IMG/VR virus record: IMGVR_UViG_3300031672_000003
Location: 1-43,945 of that record
DNA length: 43,945 nt
DNA from: a virus
Reading direction: 5' to 3' (one strand)
Shown here: positions 1-6,147 of the stretch, one piece after another
How the letters are laid out: every line of letters begins with the position of its first letter
How positions within the stretch are numbered: the stretch's first letter is position 1
Made by a program: the position numbers and the translations under genes
Notes under the pieces: model-generated
Seen by the model: the letters and a program-made list of their open reading frames with translations, nothing else
Database searches by the model: none
Told to the model about the DNA's origin: nothing

Positions 1-397
1 GCCCGGCCTTCTTAATAGCCGGTATCTGCATCCGGTTGTAGAATAGCTCCAGTGGGTCCTTGGAGTTTGGGCGCCAGTTGAACTCCCACATTCCCCAGCC
101 TTCCCCACAGAGGCGCTCAAGATTCGCGTCGAGGCGGTCTACGAGATCGTAGTATTCGTCAAGGACCCTTGCGCGACGCGCGGGATCGATTTTAACTCCA
201 CGCAGACGCATTTCAAGGGCAGGTCCTTGAAGAGATCGTGAGAAGGAATAGGTTGCGGTAGTGTGGTTATCGAGTTGAGGAAGAAGAACAGAAAGAACCT
301 CAGCGGTGATGACACAATCCAATCCATTGTAGCAAAGCTCCCTATCAAAGGCAGGAAGGTCTTCTGGGTTGATCTCATTGGTATGGATGATCTTCAA
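1..397 (-). CDS. DNA polymerase, family A, downstream piece (partial, runs off left edge)
   Basis: This frame continues the polymerase begun by the gene at 394-1398. Its early residues include CYNGLDCVITAEVL, which matches the exonuclease motif III (YxxxD) of PolA/T7-type polymerases, followed by the start of the palm/thumb region (PALEMRLRGVKIDP, a common family A segment). The proposed start is TTG at 397. It overlaps the upstream TGA as TTGA, and AAGAGG lies a few bases before it. The conserved polymerase motifs A, B and C would lie beyond the window. Either this is a genuinely separate gene translated by coupling with the upstream one, or the pair is one gene broken by a one-base deletion. 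The frame has no stop down to base 1. Identity is clear; gene structure is uncertain. Confidence 0.8.
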   Translation of the reverse strand, partial: MKIIHTNEINPEDLPAFDRELCYNGLDCVITAEVLSVLLPQLDNHTTATYSFSRSLQGPALEMRLRGVKIDPARRARVLDEYYDLVDRLDANLERLCGEGWGMWEFNWRPNSKDPLELFYNRMQIPAIKKAG

Positions 398-1398
398 TTA
401 TCCCTCTTGATTGTCGAGCCGCGCGCATGAAGATGCTTCCAAGGCCCGTGGTCGGTGTAGATCGAGCCGAGATAGCCGAGCCCTTTAAGGGCCTCCGGCT
501 GAAGAGCATGGTGGAGGAGCATCGTATCCTCCCCACAGTTCGCCGCCATTATCCCATACGCCCGCCAGAGGAAGCTCACATCGTACAAGCCATTTTGGAA
601 AAGCTTCTCTATGTCCTTGGCTTCAACCAAACCTCTAACAAATCCCCAAGCGTGTCGTTCGTCAGTTGCACTGTTCCAATAATTGCGGTTCGCTCGGCTT
701 CCGACAAAGGGGATGACAAGGCCGACTTCAGAGCTTGGAGCAAAACCAATGCAAGTAATGTGATTTCCCGAAGTTTCGATGTCGATGGAGAGAAAGTCTC
801 GGATGAACTTGGCTTGGAAGTCATGAAGGTCCTCAATGGTTTCGGGGATGTAGATGTCTGCCTTCGGCCGCCGGACCTCGGGATACTCCGCTTCCCGCGC
901 GGCCTTCATCAAGTCGAAGACGACTGTTGGCCGGAGTTCGTATTGATGCATCACCGCTGCGGGGTGGTAGGTCGGGAGTACCTTCACCCCCGGCACGGTA
1001 TGGGTGGAAAGGAATGTAGCGCCGCGATATTTTGAGATCGCCGCATGGCCAGAGAAGGCCCAAAGGGCAGCGTTGCCCATGGCGATGATGATGTTGGGTT
1101 GGGTTTCGGTGATCTCGGCGCGGAGGCGGTCGAGTTCTGGCTGGAACTCCTCTTGAACGTAGCCTTTGGTGAGGGGGCCGTAGCCAGGGATGGCGGTGCG
1201 CTTCGGCCCACAGAAGATTTCGGTCTTGCCATTATAGAGAAGATTGAAGACGTTAGTGAGGAGGCAGTCTGCGCGGGAGATGCCAGCCTCATCTAGCATT
1301 GGATTGAGCATCCGGCTCATCCAACCGATGAATGGGGTGCGGTGCTTGGCTTCTTCAGCGCCCCAAGCTTCGCCGACGACGCAGATTTTGCATTTCAC
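394..1398 (-). CDS. Uracil-DNA glycosylase-like domain fused to 3'-5' exonuclease part of family A DNA polymerase
   Basis: A protein of about 334 residues. Residues 1-165 resemble family 4 uracil-DNA glycosylases, the group long annotated as related to phage SPO1 DNA polymerase: CVVGEAWGAEE near the N-terminus, then TPFIGW, and HPAAV near residue 145. Only one Cys pair (CKIC) is visible where family 4 enzymes normally ligate an Fe-S cluster with four, so glycosylase activity is doubtful. From about residue 200 comes a DnaQ-like proofreading domain with motif I (DIE, 206-208) and motif II (NGLYD, 269-273). Motif III is missing here and lies in the next frame (1-397). The start is taken as GTG at 1398 because it overlaps the upstream TGA as GTGA; a TTG nine bases upstream is possible. 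Confidence 0.85.
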   Translation of the reverse strand: MKCKICVVGEAWGAEEAKHRTPFIGWMSRMLNPMLDEAGISRADCLLTNVFNLLYNGKTEIFCGPKRTAIPGYGPLTKGYVQEEFQPELDRLRAEITETQPNIIIAMGNAALWAFSGHAAISKYRGATFLSTHTVPGVKVLPTYHPAAVMHQYELRPTVVFDLMKAAREAEYPEVRRPKADIYIPETIEDLHDFQAKFIRDFLSIDIETSGNHITCIGFAPSSEVGLVIPFVGSRANRNYWNSATDERHAWGFVRGLVEAKDIEKLFQNGLYDVSFLWRAYGIMAANCGEDTMLLHHALQPEALKGLGYLGSIYTDHGPWKHLHARGSTIKRDN

Positions 1399-1655
1399 TT
1401 GCTGCAAGCCTCACTTGCCAACTTCGCATACCCCGCGATGTCATCCCAATGGTCCTTGAAGTCGGCTTGTCCTGAGAGAATGCGGGAGAGCTTTAGGGCG
1501 ATCATATCGAGGGCTTCACTCTGCACATCTGAAAAGTTCCGCAAGGCTGTGGGAGCATGTATGATTCTCTTGAGCCCCTGACTAATTGCGGCGTTGTTGG
1601 CGAAGTCGCCATGGGTCTTCCCTCGTTCGACAAGAAGTGGATCGCGGTCGGTCAT
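1395..1655 (-). CDS. DUF6378-like phage protein
   Basis: A protein of 86 residues. It shows the pattern I associate with DUF6378: LLVERGKTHGDF at the N-terminus, a helix ending in DMIALKLSRILSG, then DHWDDIAGYAKLA at the C-terminus. The function of the family is unknown; it is frequent in phage replication regions. The start at ATG 1655 is preferred over ATG 1664 because AGGA lies about nine bases upstream of it. The stop overlaps the GTG of the glycosylase/exonuclease gene, indicating coupled translation. Confidence 0.8.
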   Translation of the reverse strand: MTDRDPLLVERGKTHGDFANNAAISQGLKRIIHAPTALRNFSDVQSEALDMIALKLSRILSGQADFKDHWDDIAGYAKLASEACSK

Positions 1656-1707
1656 CGTGTGCATCCTACTTGGGATAACATAATTAAATGGAACGATCTT
1701 AAGTGGA

Positions 1708-1745
1708 TGCCCCCACTGCTGACTATCTGCTCCACAGTGGGGGCA
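1708..1745. terminator. Perfect 11-bp inverted repeat with T-rich flank
   Basis: TGCCCCCACTG (1708-1718) and CAGTGGGGGCA (1735-1745) form a perfect stem with a 16-base loop. On the plus strand it is followed by TTTCGTTTT, as in a Rho-independent terminator, yet the genes here run leftward. In the leftward direction no T run follows. It may stop antisense transcription, or act as a processing or stabilising hairpin between 1789 and 1655. Confidence 0.5.
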
Positions 1746-1788
1746 TTTCGTTTTCTACCCGCTGGCTGAGTTTGAAGGGCCCATACCT

Positions 1789-2241
1789 TTACTCAACCGC
1801 CGCGGTCCCTTTCACTCGTGCGAAGATCGCAGTGCCATCATCACTTGTCTCTTGGCCAATGGTGATGGTCACCTGCTTCCCCGGCGTTTCGGCGATCCGC
1901 TGCGAGAGGGTCATCTCTTCATCCCCTGCGTCGCAGTGATCGAGGAAGTCTTTCAGCCGCCACGCGGCGGTTTCGGTGAGGTAGTAGGTGTTCTTGATGG
2001 TCTTGTCCTTTAGGCCGCCGAGGTCCTTGAGGGTGTCCTCGTCCACATCGTCATGCGCGGATTGGAGTTTGAGGGTGAACTCGACGAACGGAGTTTGCTT
2101 CTTCGAGGACTTGTCGAAGCGCGGTTGGCCTTGGACAAGGCAGTCGTAGGTGCCGACCGGCATCGGCTTTGGGCGCTCGATGTCGGAGGAGGGGGTATCG
2201 AGGATGGATGAGAAGGATACTGCTGGGGCGGATTTTGCCAT
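1789..2241 (-). CDS. Phage single-strand-DNA-binding-like protein (uncertain)
   Basis: A 150-residue protein of a phage family that commonly sits next to Sak4-like ATPases. Visible features are a short N-terminal leader, KPMPVGTYDCLVQG (a beta-strand entry typical of DUF669-like/OB-fold phage proteins), FDKSSKKQTPFVEFTLKL, an acidic stretch, then KNTYYLTETAAWRLKDFL and a beta-rich C-terminus. By position and fold impression it may bind single-stranded DNA during replication or annealing, but no catalytic motif is visible and the assignment is inference. It begins two bases after the ATPase stop, so the two are probably co-translated. Confidence 0.65.
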   Translation of the reverse strand: MAKSAPAVSFSSILDTPSSDIERPKPMPVGTYDCLVQGQPRFDKSSKKQTPFVEFTLKLQSAHDDVDEDTLKDLGGLKDKTIKNTYYLTETAAWRLKDFLDHCDAGDEEMTLSQRIAETPGKQVTITIGQETSDDGTAIFARVKGTAAVE

Positions 2242-2242
2242 T

Positions 2243-3070
2243 TCACTTGATCTTTCTGAGTAGGGGTTTCACTGGCACTTGGGGTGGATCGCGGAGGACC
2301 GCGAAGAAGTCAGCGAGGCCGGTTTCGATCGGGTAGCTTTTCTCCATCTCAAAGGGTTTCGGGTTCTTCAGATCAATCATTGCTGTCGCAGCTGTTTGGA
2401 TCGTGCGTTTTCCTCCTGGGCTGGTTTGGCAAAGGGCGACGGAGTTGAAGTAGCGGGGGATGACAGGAGAAAGGGCAGACCCTACAGCGGTGGGGTAGCC
2501 CTTCCTCGTCCCATCGGGGTTGTCCACATACTTCACATGCGAGATTACGATGACGTTCGTCTCGAAGGACGGGGAGGTGAGGAGCGCGAGAACTTTCTCG
2601 ATCGCGTCTTGCGCTTGGCCGTACCACTGGCGGGGGTCTTTTGCAGAGGGGTTAAGTGAAGTTGCCCACTCAAAAGCAGAATCCGAGAGAAAGGTGAGAG
2701 AGTCGAGAACAAGAATATGGTCTGGGCCCCACGCAGCCGGGACACCAAGATCAACCTCACCGTACTTCCATTTGTCGAGCATCTTAAGACCTTCCACGAA
2801 CGCCTTCGGAGTTCCATCCACAATTGGTCCGCTGGCCGAAGATTTGTATTTGTCGCGGAGGGTGCGGAACTCAACTCTTTCAAGAGCCTCCGGACACTCG
2901 CGCGTGATAAAGGTCTTAAGCGTTTCAAGGCCATTGTCAAAATCCAGGATGTCGAGATGGTAGCCTGCTTTGGCTAGGGAGGTTAGCGCTCCGGTTTTCC
3001 CGCTACCGCTGTCTCCTTCGAGGAGCATTTTGGTGAATTTATTGCTTTGGTGGGAGGAGAGGCTTGGCAT
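2243..3070 (-). CDS. Sak4-like RecA-fold ATPase (AAA_24 type)
   Basis: A 275-residue nucleotide-binding protein. Walker A is GDSGSGKT at residues 19-26 and Walker B is ILVLDS at 119-124. LDFDNGLETL near 42-51 is the typical early strand-helix of this phage ATPase group. Proteins of this family (Sak4, phage nucleotide-binding protein) act in single-strand annealing and recombination with a partner SSB, which fits the neighbouring gene at 1789-2241. The length is normal for the family. The start ATG overlaps the 3' end of the preceding small gene (stop at 3039) by about 30 bases. Confidence 0.85.
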   Translation of the reverse strand: MPSLSSHQSNKFTKMLLEGDSGSGKTGALTSLAKAGYHLDILDFDNGLETLKTFITRECPEALERVEFRTLRDKYKSSASGPIVDGTPKAFVEGLKMLDKWKYGEVDLGVPAAWGPDHILVLDSLTFLSDSAFEWATSLNPSAKDPRQWYGQAQDAIEKVLALLTSPSFETNVIVISHVKYVDNPDGTRKGYPTAVGSALSPVIPRYFNSVALCQTSPGGKRTIQTAATAMIDLKNPKPFEMEKSYPIETGLADFFAVLRDPPQVPVKPLLRKIK

Positions 3071-3248
3071 TGCTCGCTACCTGTGTGTAGAGGGTTAAGA
3101 CATCTCCCACGCGGATATCCGCCATCGAGGGGATGTTGGTGAATTCTGCGTAGGCTTCGCCAAGCCGAACGCGGACCTTCCAGCCGTCGAAGCGCTTTTC
3201 GCAGGAGATGACTGGGTACTTACCGAGGATTAGAGTTAGTCGGCGCAT
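3039..3248 (-). CDS. Small hypothetical protein, predicted beta-rich
   Basis: A 69-residue protein I do not recognise. It has alternating hydrophobic strands (RRLTLILG, WKVRVRLGEAYAEF) and a segment SMADIRVGDVLTLYTQV that reads like a small beta-barrel, perhaps OB- or SH3-like. ATG 3248 is chosen because GAGGAAG lies upstream; a TTG at 3266 is in frame but lacks a ribosome-binding site. It overlaps both neighbours, as is usual in this block. Position between nuclease and ATPase suggests a DNA-metabolism accessory, but this is inference only. Confidence 0.55.
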   Translation of the reverse strand: MRRLTLILGKYPVISCEKRFDGWKVRVRLGEAYAEFTNIPSMADIRVGDVLTLYTQVASNAKPLLPPKQ

Positions 3249-3474
3249 CTTGGATGACTTCCTCAAAAGTTATCTTGATAAAGGCCCCTTCCTCGAAGGG
3301 CTTATCGCCCCCGAAGTAGAGTGATTCCCAACTGCCGTCGAAGCGGACCCACCAAGAGGTGACAGGGGCGGGGCCACGGGCCTCTACCAAAGCGGCTTTG
3401 GTGTAGACGACGTAGATGACTTTTGGTTTGGTTGGAGGTTCTTCAAAACTCAGCGGGCGCGTAAAGGATTCCAT
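3220..3474 (-). CDS. Hypothetical protein
   Basis: An 84-residue protein of unknown function. It has a proline-rich N-terminus (PLSFEEPPTKPK), a hydrophobic strand VIYVVYTKAALV and a central WWVRFDGSWESLYFG motif. The start ATG is preceded by GGAGGAAAG, a strong Shine-Dalgarno. It overlaps the 3' end of the nuclease gene by 25 bases and the next gene by about 29 bases. The strand-rich pattern is similar in flavour to the gene that follows, so the two could be partners. Confidence 0.6.
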   Translation of the reverse strand: MESFTRPLSFEEPPTKPKVIYVVYTKAALVEARGPAPVTSWWVRFDGSWESLYFGGDKPFEEGAFIKITFEEVIQDAPTNSNPR

Positions 3475-4412
3475 CTTTCCTCCGGAGGAAGCTTGTTGAA
3501 GTTGCTTTCGAGAAACTGCTCGCGAACGGCGGGGGATTTAGAGCAGATCGCGCGGAAACGGCAGCCGCCGAACTTATCACAAGCTGTGTCATTCTGAGGC
3601 CAGTAATTCGCGATCGCATACTGCTCCGCGAGAGCGAACCAGTAGTGGAGATCGTTGAGCCACTCCGCGAGTTGGTCTGGGGTGCGGTAGGTGATAGCGC
3701 GTTTGAAGATTGTCTCGTGCTCCTTCACCTGCGCCATGTCGATTATGACCCCGCGGACGGGGGTATCGAGGACGACTTTGGAGGCAAGGGAATAGAGGGT
3801 CATTTGATTATCCGGTTCCCATTTCTTCCCCCAGAAAGACCAGACGGTCTTGTAGTCGAGGACGAAGAGCTCGTCGTTGAAGGTGACGATGCGGTCAAGG
3901 TGGCCGGAGAGGAGATAGGGTTGGTCTGGAACTATCTTCCCTTTCTTTGTATCGCTGTGGCGGTACTCTGACTTTGCTTCTGGTCCCCAATCCAACTCGA
4001 ACCGGAAGCTCTGCTCCACCGCAGGCTTTCCATCGCTCTTTATGAACGTCTTCGCCCTGTCATCTTTGAACTTGTCAAGGTACCAAATGACCGTGCGGAG
4101 GAGGCCCGCGCGCGTTTTGGTTTTATGATCAAAGTCGAAGTCGGCGGCACGTAGAGATAGTTCGCGGACGGTATCGTGGACGGCGTCGTCATGGGTGATG
4201 CCAGCGGCGCGGGAGAGATCGTAGTTTTGGAGGGCCGTGTGGTACTCGATGCCGAAGCGGAGGTGGACGCTTTCTTCACGGCTGGACCATCCTTCAATCA
4301 TGGAGTATTGGTAGAGGCGAGGGCAGACTTTCAGGTAGCCGAGGGAGGTACTGTCCCAGGCGTATTGGATGTTGGTAGAAGGAAGGTAGGGGGAAGTTGG
4401 GGCTTCGGTCAC
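3450..4412 (-). CDS. PD-(D/E)XK nuclease, Cas4/RecB type
   Basis: A 320-residue nuclease. It has an early Cys (C30), the helix motif FGIEYHTAL (53-61), catalytic D173 in SGHLDR, then LDYKT with D186 and K188 (the D...DxK core), and the QxxxY helix motif (Q203, Y207). C278, C284 and C290 near the C-terminus together with C30 are arranged like the 4Fe-4S cluster of Cas4 and AddB-type nucleases. The likely role is processing DNA ends in replication or recombination with the ATPase and helicase encoded nearby. The gene starts at GTG 4412, overlapping the upstream stop as GTGA. AGGAGG before it is part of the upstream coding sequence. Confidence 0.85.
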   Translation of the reverse strand: MTEAPTSPYLPSTNIQYAWDSTSLGYLKVCPRLYQYSMIEGWSSREESVHLRFGIEYHTALQNYDLSRAAGITHDDAVHDTVRELSLRAADFDFDHKTKTRAGLLRTVIWYLDKFKDDRAKTFIKSDGKPAVEQSFRFELDWGPEAKSEYRHSDTKKGKIVPDQPYLLSGHLDRIVTFNDELFVLDYKTVWSFWGKKWEPDNQMTLYSLASKVVLDTPVRGVIIDMAQVKEHETIFKRAITYRTPDQLAEWLNDLHYWFALAEQYAIANYWPQNDTACDKFGGCRFRAICSKSPAVREQFLESNFNKLPPEERWNPLRAR

Positions 4413-4636
4413 AGCTTCCTCCTCTTAATCGGCTCTTCCCTCATCGCTAGCCCGAGCTTCGTCAGGTCGATTTTATCCTCCGCGCCCTTCTTCGGCTTGA
4501 CCCCGGCGTCAGAGGCTGCGCGGGCTCGGCGCTGGTAGGCGATCACCGCGTCTAAGTCCTTCGGCGCCATCGCAGCGAGGTCTTCGGCTTCGGCGGTGGT
4601 GATGAAGTGCCAGAGTTGGTCAATTTCATTTGGCAT
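4409..4636 (-). CDS. Hypothetical protein with C-terminal IKRRKL tail
   Basis: A 75-residue, mainly helical and charged protein with no recognised domain. It ends in EEPIKRRKL. The codons for that tail (ATTAAGAGGAGGAAGCTG) contain the AGGAGG ribosome-binding site of the next gene, which starts inside the stop codon (GTGA). The same arrangement recurs at 8592 and 11984. The tail may therefore be a by-product of translational coupling rather than a functional peptide signal. Confidence 0.65.
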   Translation of the reverse strand: MPNEIDQLWHFITTAEAEDLAAMAPKDLDAVIAYQRRARAASDAGVKPKKGAEDKIDLTKLGLAMREEPIKRRKL

Positions 4637-4799
4637 TTGCTTCGCGCTCCGCTTTCTTCGCCCTCACCGCCCGCCGCACCCAATCCCTCACCACGACCGA
4701 CCAGCGATCGCCGATCTCTTTCTTGAGGAAGGCAACATCGGCAGACCAGAGGTTCAGCGTGACTTTTGTGATTGGTTCGTCGGCTGGTGGGGCTGGCAT
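4626..4799 (-). CDS. Small ribbon-helix-helix-like protein
   Basis: A 57-residue protein. After a proline-rich start it reads ITKVTLNLWSADVAFLKK, a strand followed by a helix, then WSVVVRDWVRRAVRAKK as a second helix. This matches the length and pattern of ribbon-helix-helix DNA-binding proteins, though the match is by eye only. ATG 4799 is chosen because AAGGA lies seven bases upstream; an in-frame TTG at 4820 lacks a clear site. It overlaps the 5' end of the next gene by 11 bases and the preceding zinc-ribbon gene by about 46 bases. A transcriptional regulator role is possible. Confidence 0.55.
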   Translation of the reverse strand: MPAPPADEPITKVTLNLWSADVAFLKKEIGDRWSVVVRDWVRRAVRAKKAEREANAK

Positions 4800-4954
4800 C
4801 GGCGTTCCTTTCTTGTCCAAGGCATAGGGCCAGAGTATTCAATCTCTTCAGTGCGGAAGGTGAAGCGGCAGGAGAGGCAGCGGCGCTCGCGGACTTCAAG
4901 GCGGGTGGAGAGGACGGTGGTTTTGTTGTCGCAACGAGGGCAGAAGAAGCTCAT
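4754..4954 (-). CDS. Zinc-ribbon protein resembling the NrdR N-terminal domain
   Basis: A 66-residue protein with CPRC at 5-8 and CLSC at 26-29, forming a likely four-cysteine zinc ribbon. The layout (CPxC, then an STRLEVRERRCLSC stretch, then FTFRTEE) closely follows the N-terminal ribbon of the NrdR repressor. There is no ATP-cone domain, so it is not a complete NrdR. The C-terminal part (polar, Q/P/K-rich) overlaps the next gene and looks unstructured. The ATG overlaps the upstream stop as ATGA. It could bind DNA or RNA. Confidence 0.6.
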   Translation of the reverse strand: MSFFCPRCDNKTTVLSTRLEVRERRCLSCRFTFRTEEIEYSGPMPWTRKERRCQPHQPTNQSQKSR

Positions 4955-5073
4955 GGAAGTTCCATTTTATCTGGGATAAGAAAGGGAGGATTGGCCAAAT
5001 GCTCAACGATGCCTTCTCTTATCTTAGCCCAACCAATTCCATAGGCTGCGGCGTCGTGCAACACCTTAACCAT
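4951..5073 (-). CDS. Small hypothetical protein
   Basis: About 40 residues if it starts at ATG 5073 (MVKVLHDAAAYGIGWAKI...). The open frame extends upstream, but that part is antisense-like filler overlapping the preceding gene and offers no good start. The helical core with HDAAAYGIGWAKIREGI and the ATGA coupling to the zinc-ribbon gene support a real gene. The ribosome-binding site is not convincing, so the start is uncertain. Confidence 0.45.
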   Translation of the reverse strand: MVKVLHDAAAYGIGWAKIREGIVEHLANPPFLIPDKMELP

Positions 5074-5105
5074 CTCTTCTTCATTCTTCGCAAGTTTCTT
5101 CTCTG

Positions 5106-5606
5106 TTAGGCGCTTCCAACACCAGACTTCTCTCCACTCCTCATGCGGCCCGAAAGCCAGAACAACAGCAGGGACGGCGACACCAGGTAGGACGGCAGCG
5201 CCAACGGCGCGCTGAACGCGCCGCCGGCCTTCAAGGTCTCGGTCATGAACGCCGAACAGATGCAATGCTCATGCTCGTGCAGATCGAGCGGCACCAGCGC
5301 TGCGAGATCGATGATCGCAGCGAAATCGTAAGGCTCGCCGATCTTCGATCGCGCGAACGCTTCGGCCTTGGCATCGCCATCGCCGGACAGCGCCACATCA
5401 ACGAACCGCTCCGCCGCCAAATAGCTCTTGTCGTAGCCGACCGGCCGAATTTGCACGCCGCCCTTATCGTGAGCGCCGAGATAACCTTCGGCGACGACCA
5501 GCTCGACGTGCGACGGCACTGCCTTGATCCACGATGCCATCGGGCCTTCGCGGACCAAGATCAAGCGCGATACGAAGTCGTTGCCGGTGACGAAGCGTAG
5601 TTTCAT
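5106..5606 (-). CDS. Permuted papain-like (NlpC/P60-like) hydrolase
   Basis: A 166-residue protein. An early His occurs in AVPSHVELVV, followed by SKIGEPYDFAAIIDLA and a later Cys in HCICSAFMTETLKAGG. A His before the Cys is the order seen in circularly permuted NlpC/P60 enzymes (the YiiX/LRAT-type group), where the Cys is the nucleophile. Substrates in the group include peptidoglycan peptides, amides and acyl esters, so an endolysin-like role is possible but not shown. The ATG at 5606 overlaps the upstream stop as ATGA; the in-frame extension upstream is rejected because it lies over the lipoprotein gene. Codon choice looks less biased than in the helicase and nuclease genes. Confidence 0.7.
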   Translation of the reverse strand: MKLRFVTGNDFVSRLILVREGPMASWIKAVPSHVELVVAEGYLGAHDKGGVQIRPVGYDKSYLAAERFVDVALSGDGDAKAEAFARSKIGEPYDFAAIIDLAALVPLDLHEHEHCICSAFMTETLKAGGAFSAPLALPSYLVSPSLLLFWLSGRMRSGEKSGVGSA

Positions 5607-5794
5607 GGCGGCAACGGCACGGCCTTGCAGCCGCCGTCCTGTTTGCAGTCGTGAATGCCGGACAGAACAAGACCGCCAGCTCCGACCGCAGCCACGCCAA
5701 GCGCCAGTCCGGTTGCGAGCGGAATGGCCGCGCAACCGGATAGCGCCAGGATCATCGCCGCACAGAAGGTAATGCGGAGTGTCATGGTGGTCAT
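5603..5794 (-). CDS. Small predicted lipoprotein
   Basis: About 63 residues starting MTTMTLRITFCAAMILALSGCAAIP. The hydrophobic stretch followed by the lipobox LSGC indicates export and lipid attachment at that Cys by signal peptidase II. A second hydrophobic Gly/Ala-rich segment follows, then a short tail with two more Cys (CKQDGGC) and PLPP at the end. It is coupled (ATGA) to the papain-like hydrolase gene, so the two may act together at the envelope, for example in lysis. An outer-membrane spanin-like role is conceivable but no partner inner-membrane subunit was seen. ATG 5785 is an alternative start. Confidence 0.65.
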   Translation of the reverse strand: MTTMTLRITFCAAMILALSGCAAIPLATGLALGVAAVGAGGLVLSGIHDCKQDGGCKAVPLPP

Positions 5795-5829
5795 CGAGCG
5801 TGGGAACTTCTGTAAGATGAAGAGGAGCT

Positions 5830-6147
5830 TCAAGAGGCGATCTCCTCCACCTTTCCGAAGGTCACCTTCGGCTCGATCCTCACCCACCACGTCCCGTTGG
5901 AGTCGCGGGATGGCTCGCGGACGGTTAGGCTGTCGTAGCCGGAGGTGCCGTAGGCTGGATCGGTTGGCTCGTACTGCTCCATGCTCCGCTCGCGAGCGTA
6001 TTTACGGTAGGTGTGGAGACGGACGGAGAGTTGCTTCCCCGCGCCGTAGTCGGCGACTTCAATGCGGATGCCAATTTTGGTCTGGATGGCGCGCTCGAAG
6101 AGATCGACACAGTCGGAGTAGGAGGCGATAGAGATGGGGGTTGTCAC
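5830..6147 (-). CDS. Hypothetical protein
   Basis: A 105-residue protein with no recognised domain. The first half is compact (SDCVDLFERAIQTKIGIRIEV...), the middle is rich in Arg and Tyr (YRKYARERSMEQYEP), and the end is strand-like (WWVRIEPKVTFG). It starts with GTG overlapping the helicase stop as GTGA, so it is translated with the helicase mRNA. It could be a helicase partner, but only its position suggests this. Confidence 0.6.
   Translation of the reverse strand: MTTPISIASYSDCVDLFERAIQTKIGIRIEVADYGAGKQLSVRLHTYRKYARERSMEQYEPTDPAYGTSGYDSLTVREPSRDSNGTWWVRIEPKVTFGKVEEIAS

Noticed and set aside
139-378. Leftward 79-codon frame overlapping the polymerase continuation
   Set aside because: It is a different frame; the frame with exonuclease motif III and family A polymerase sequence is the one starting at TTG 397.
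427-1035. Rightward 202-codon frame
   Set aside because: Shadow of the glycosylase/exonuclease gene on the other strand.
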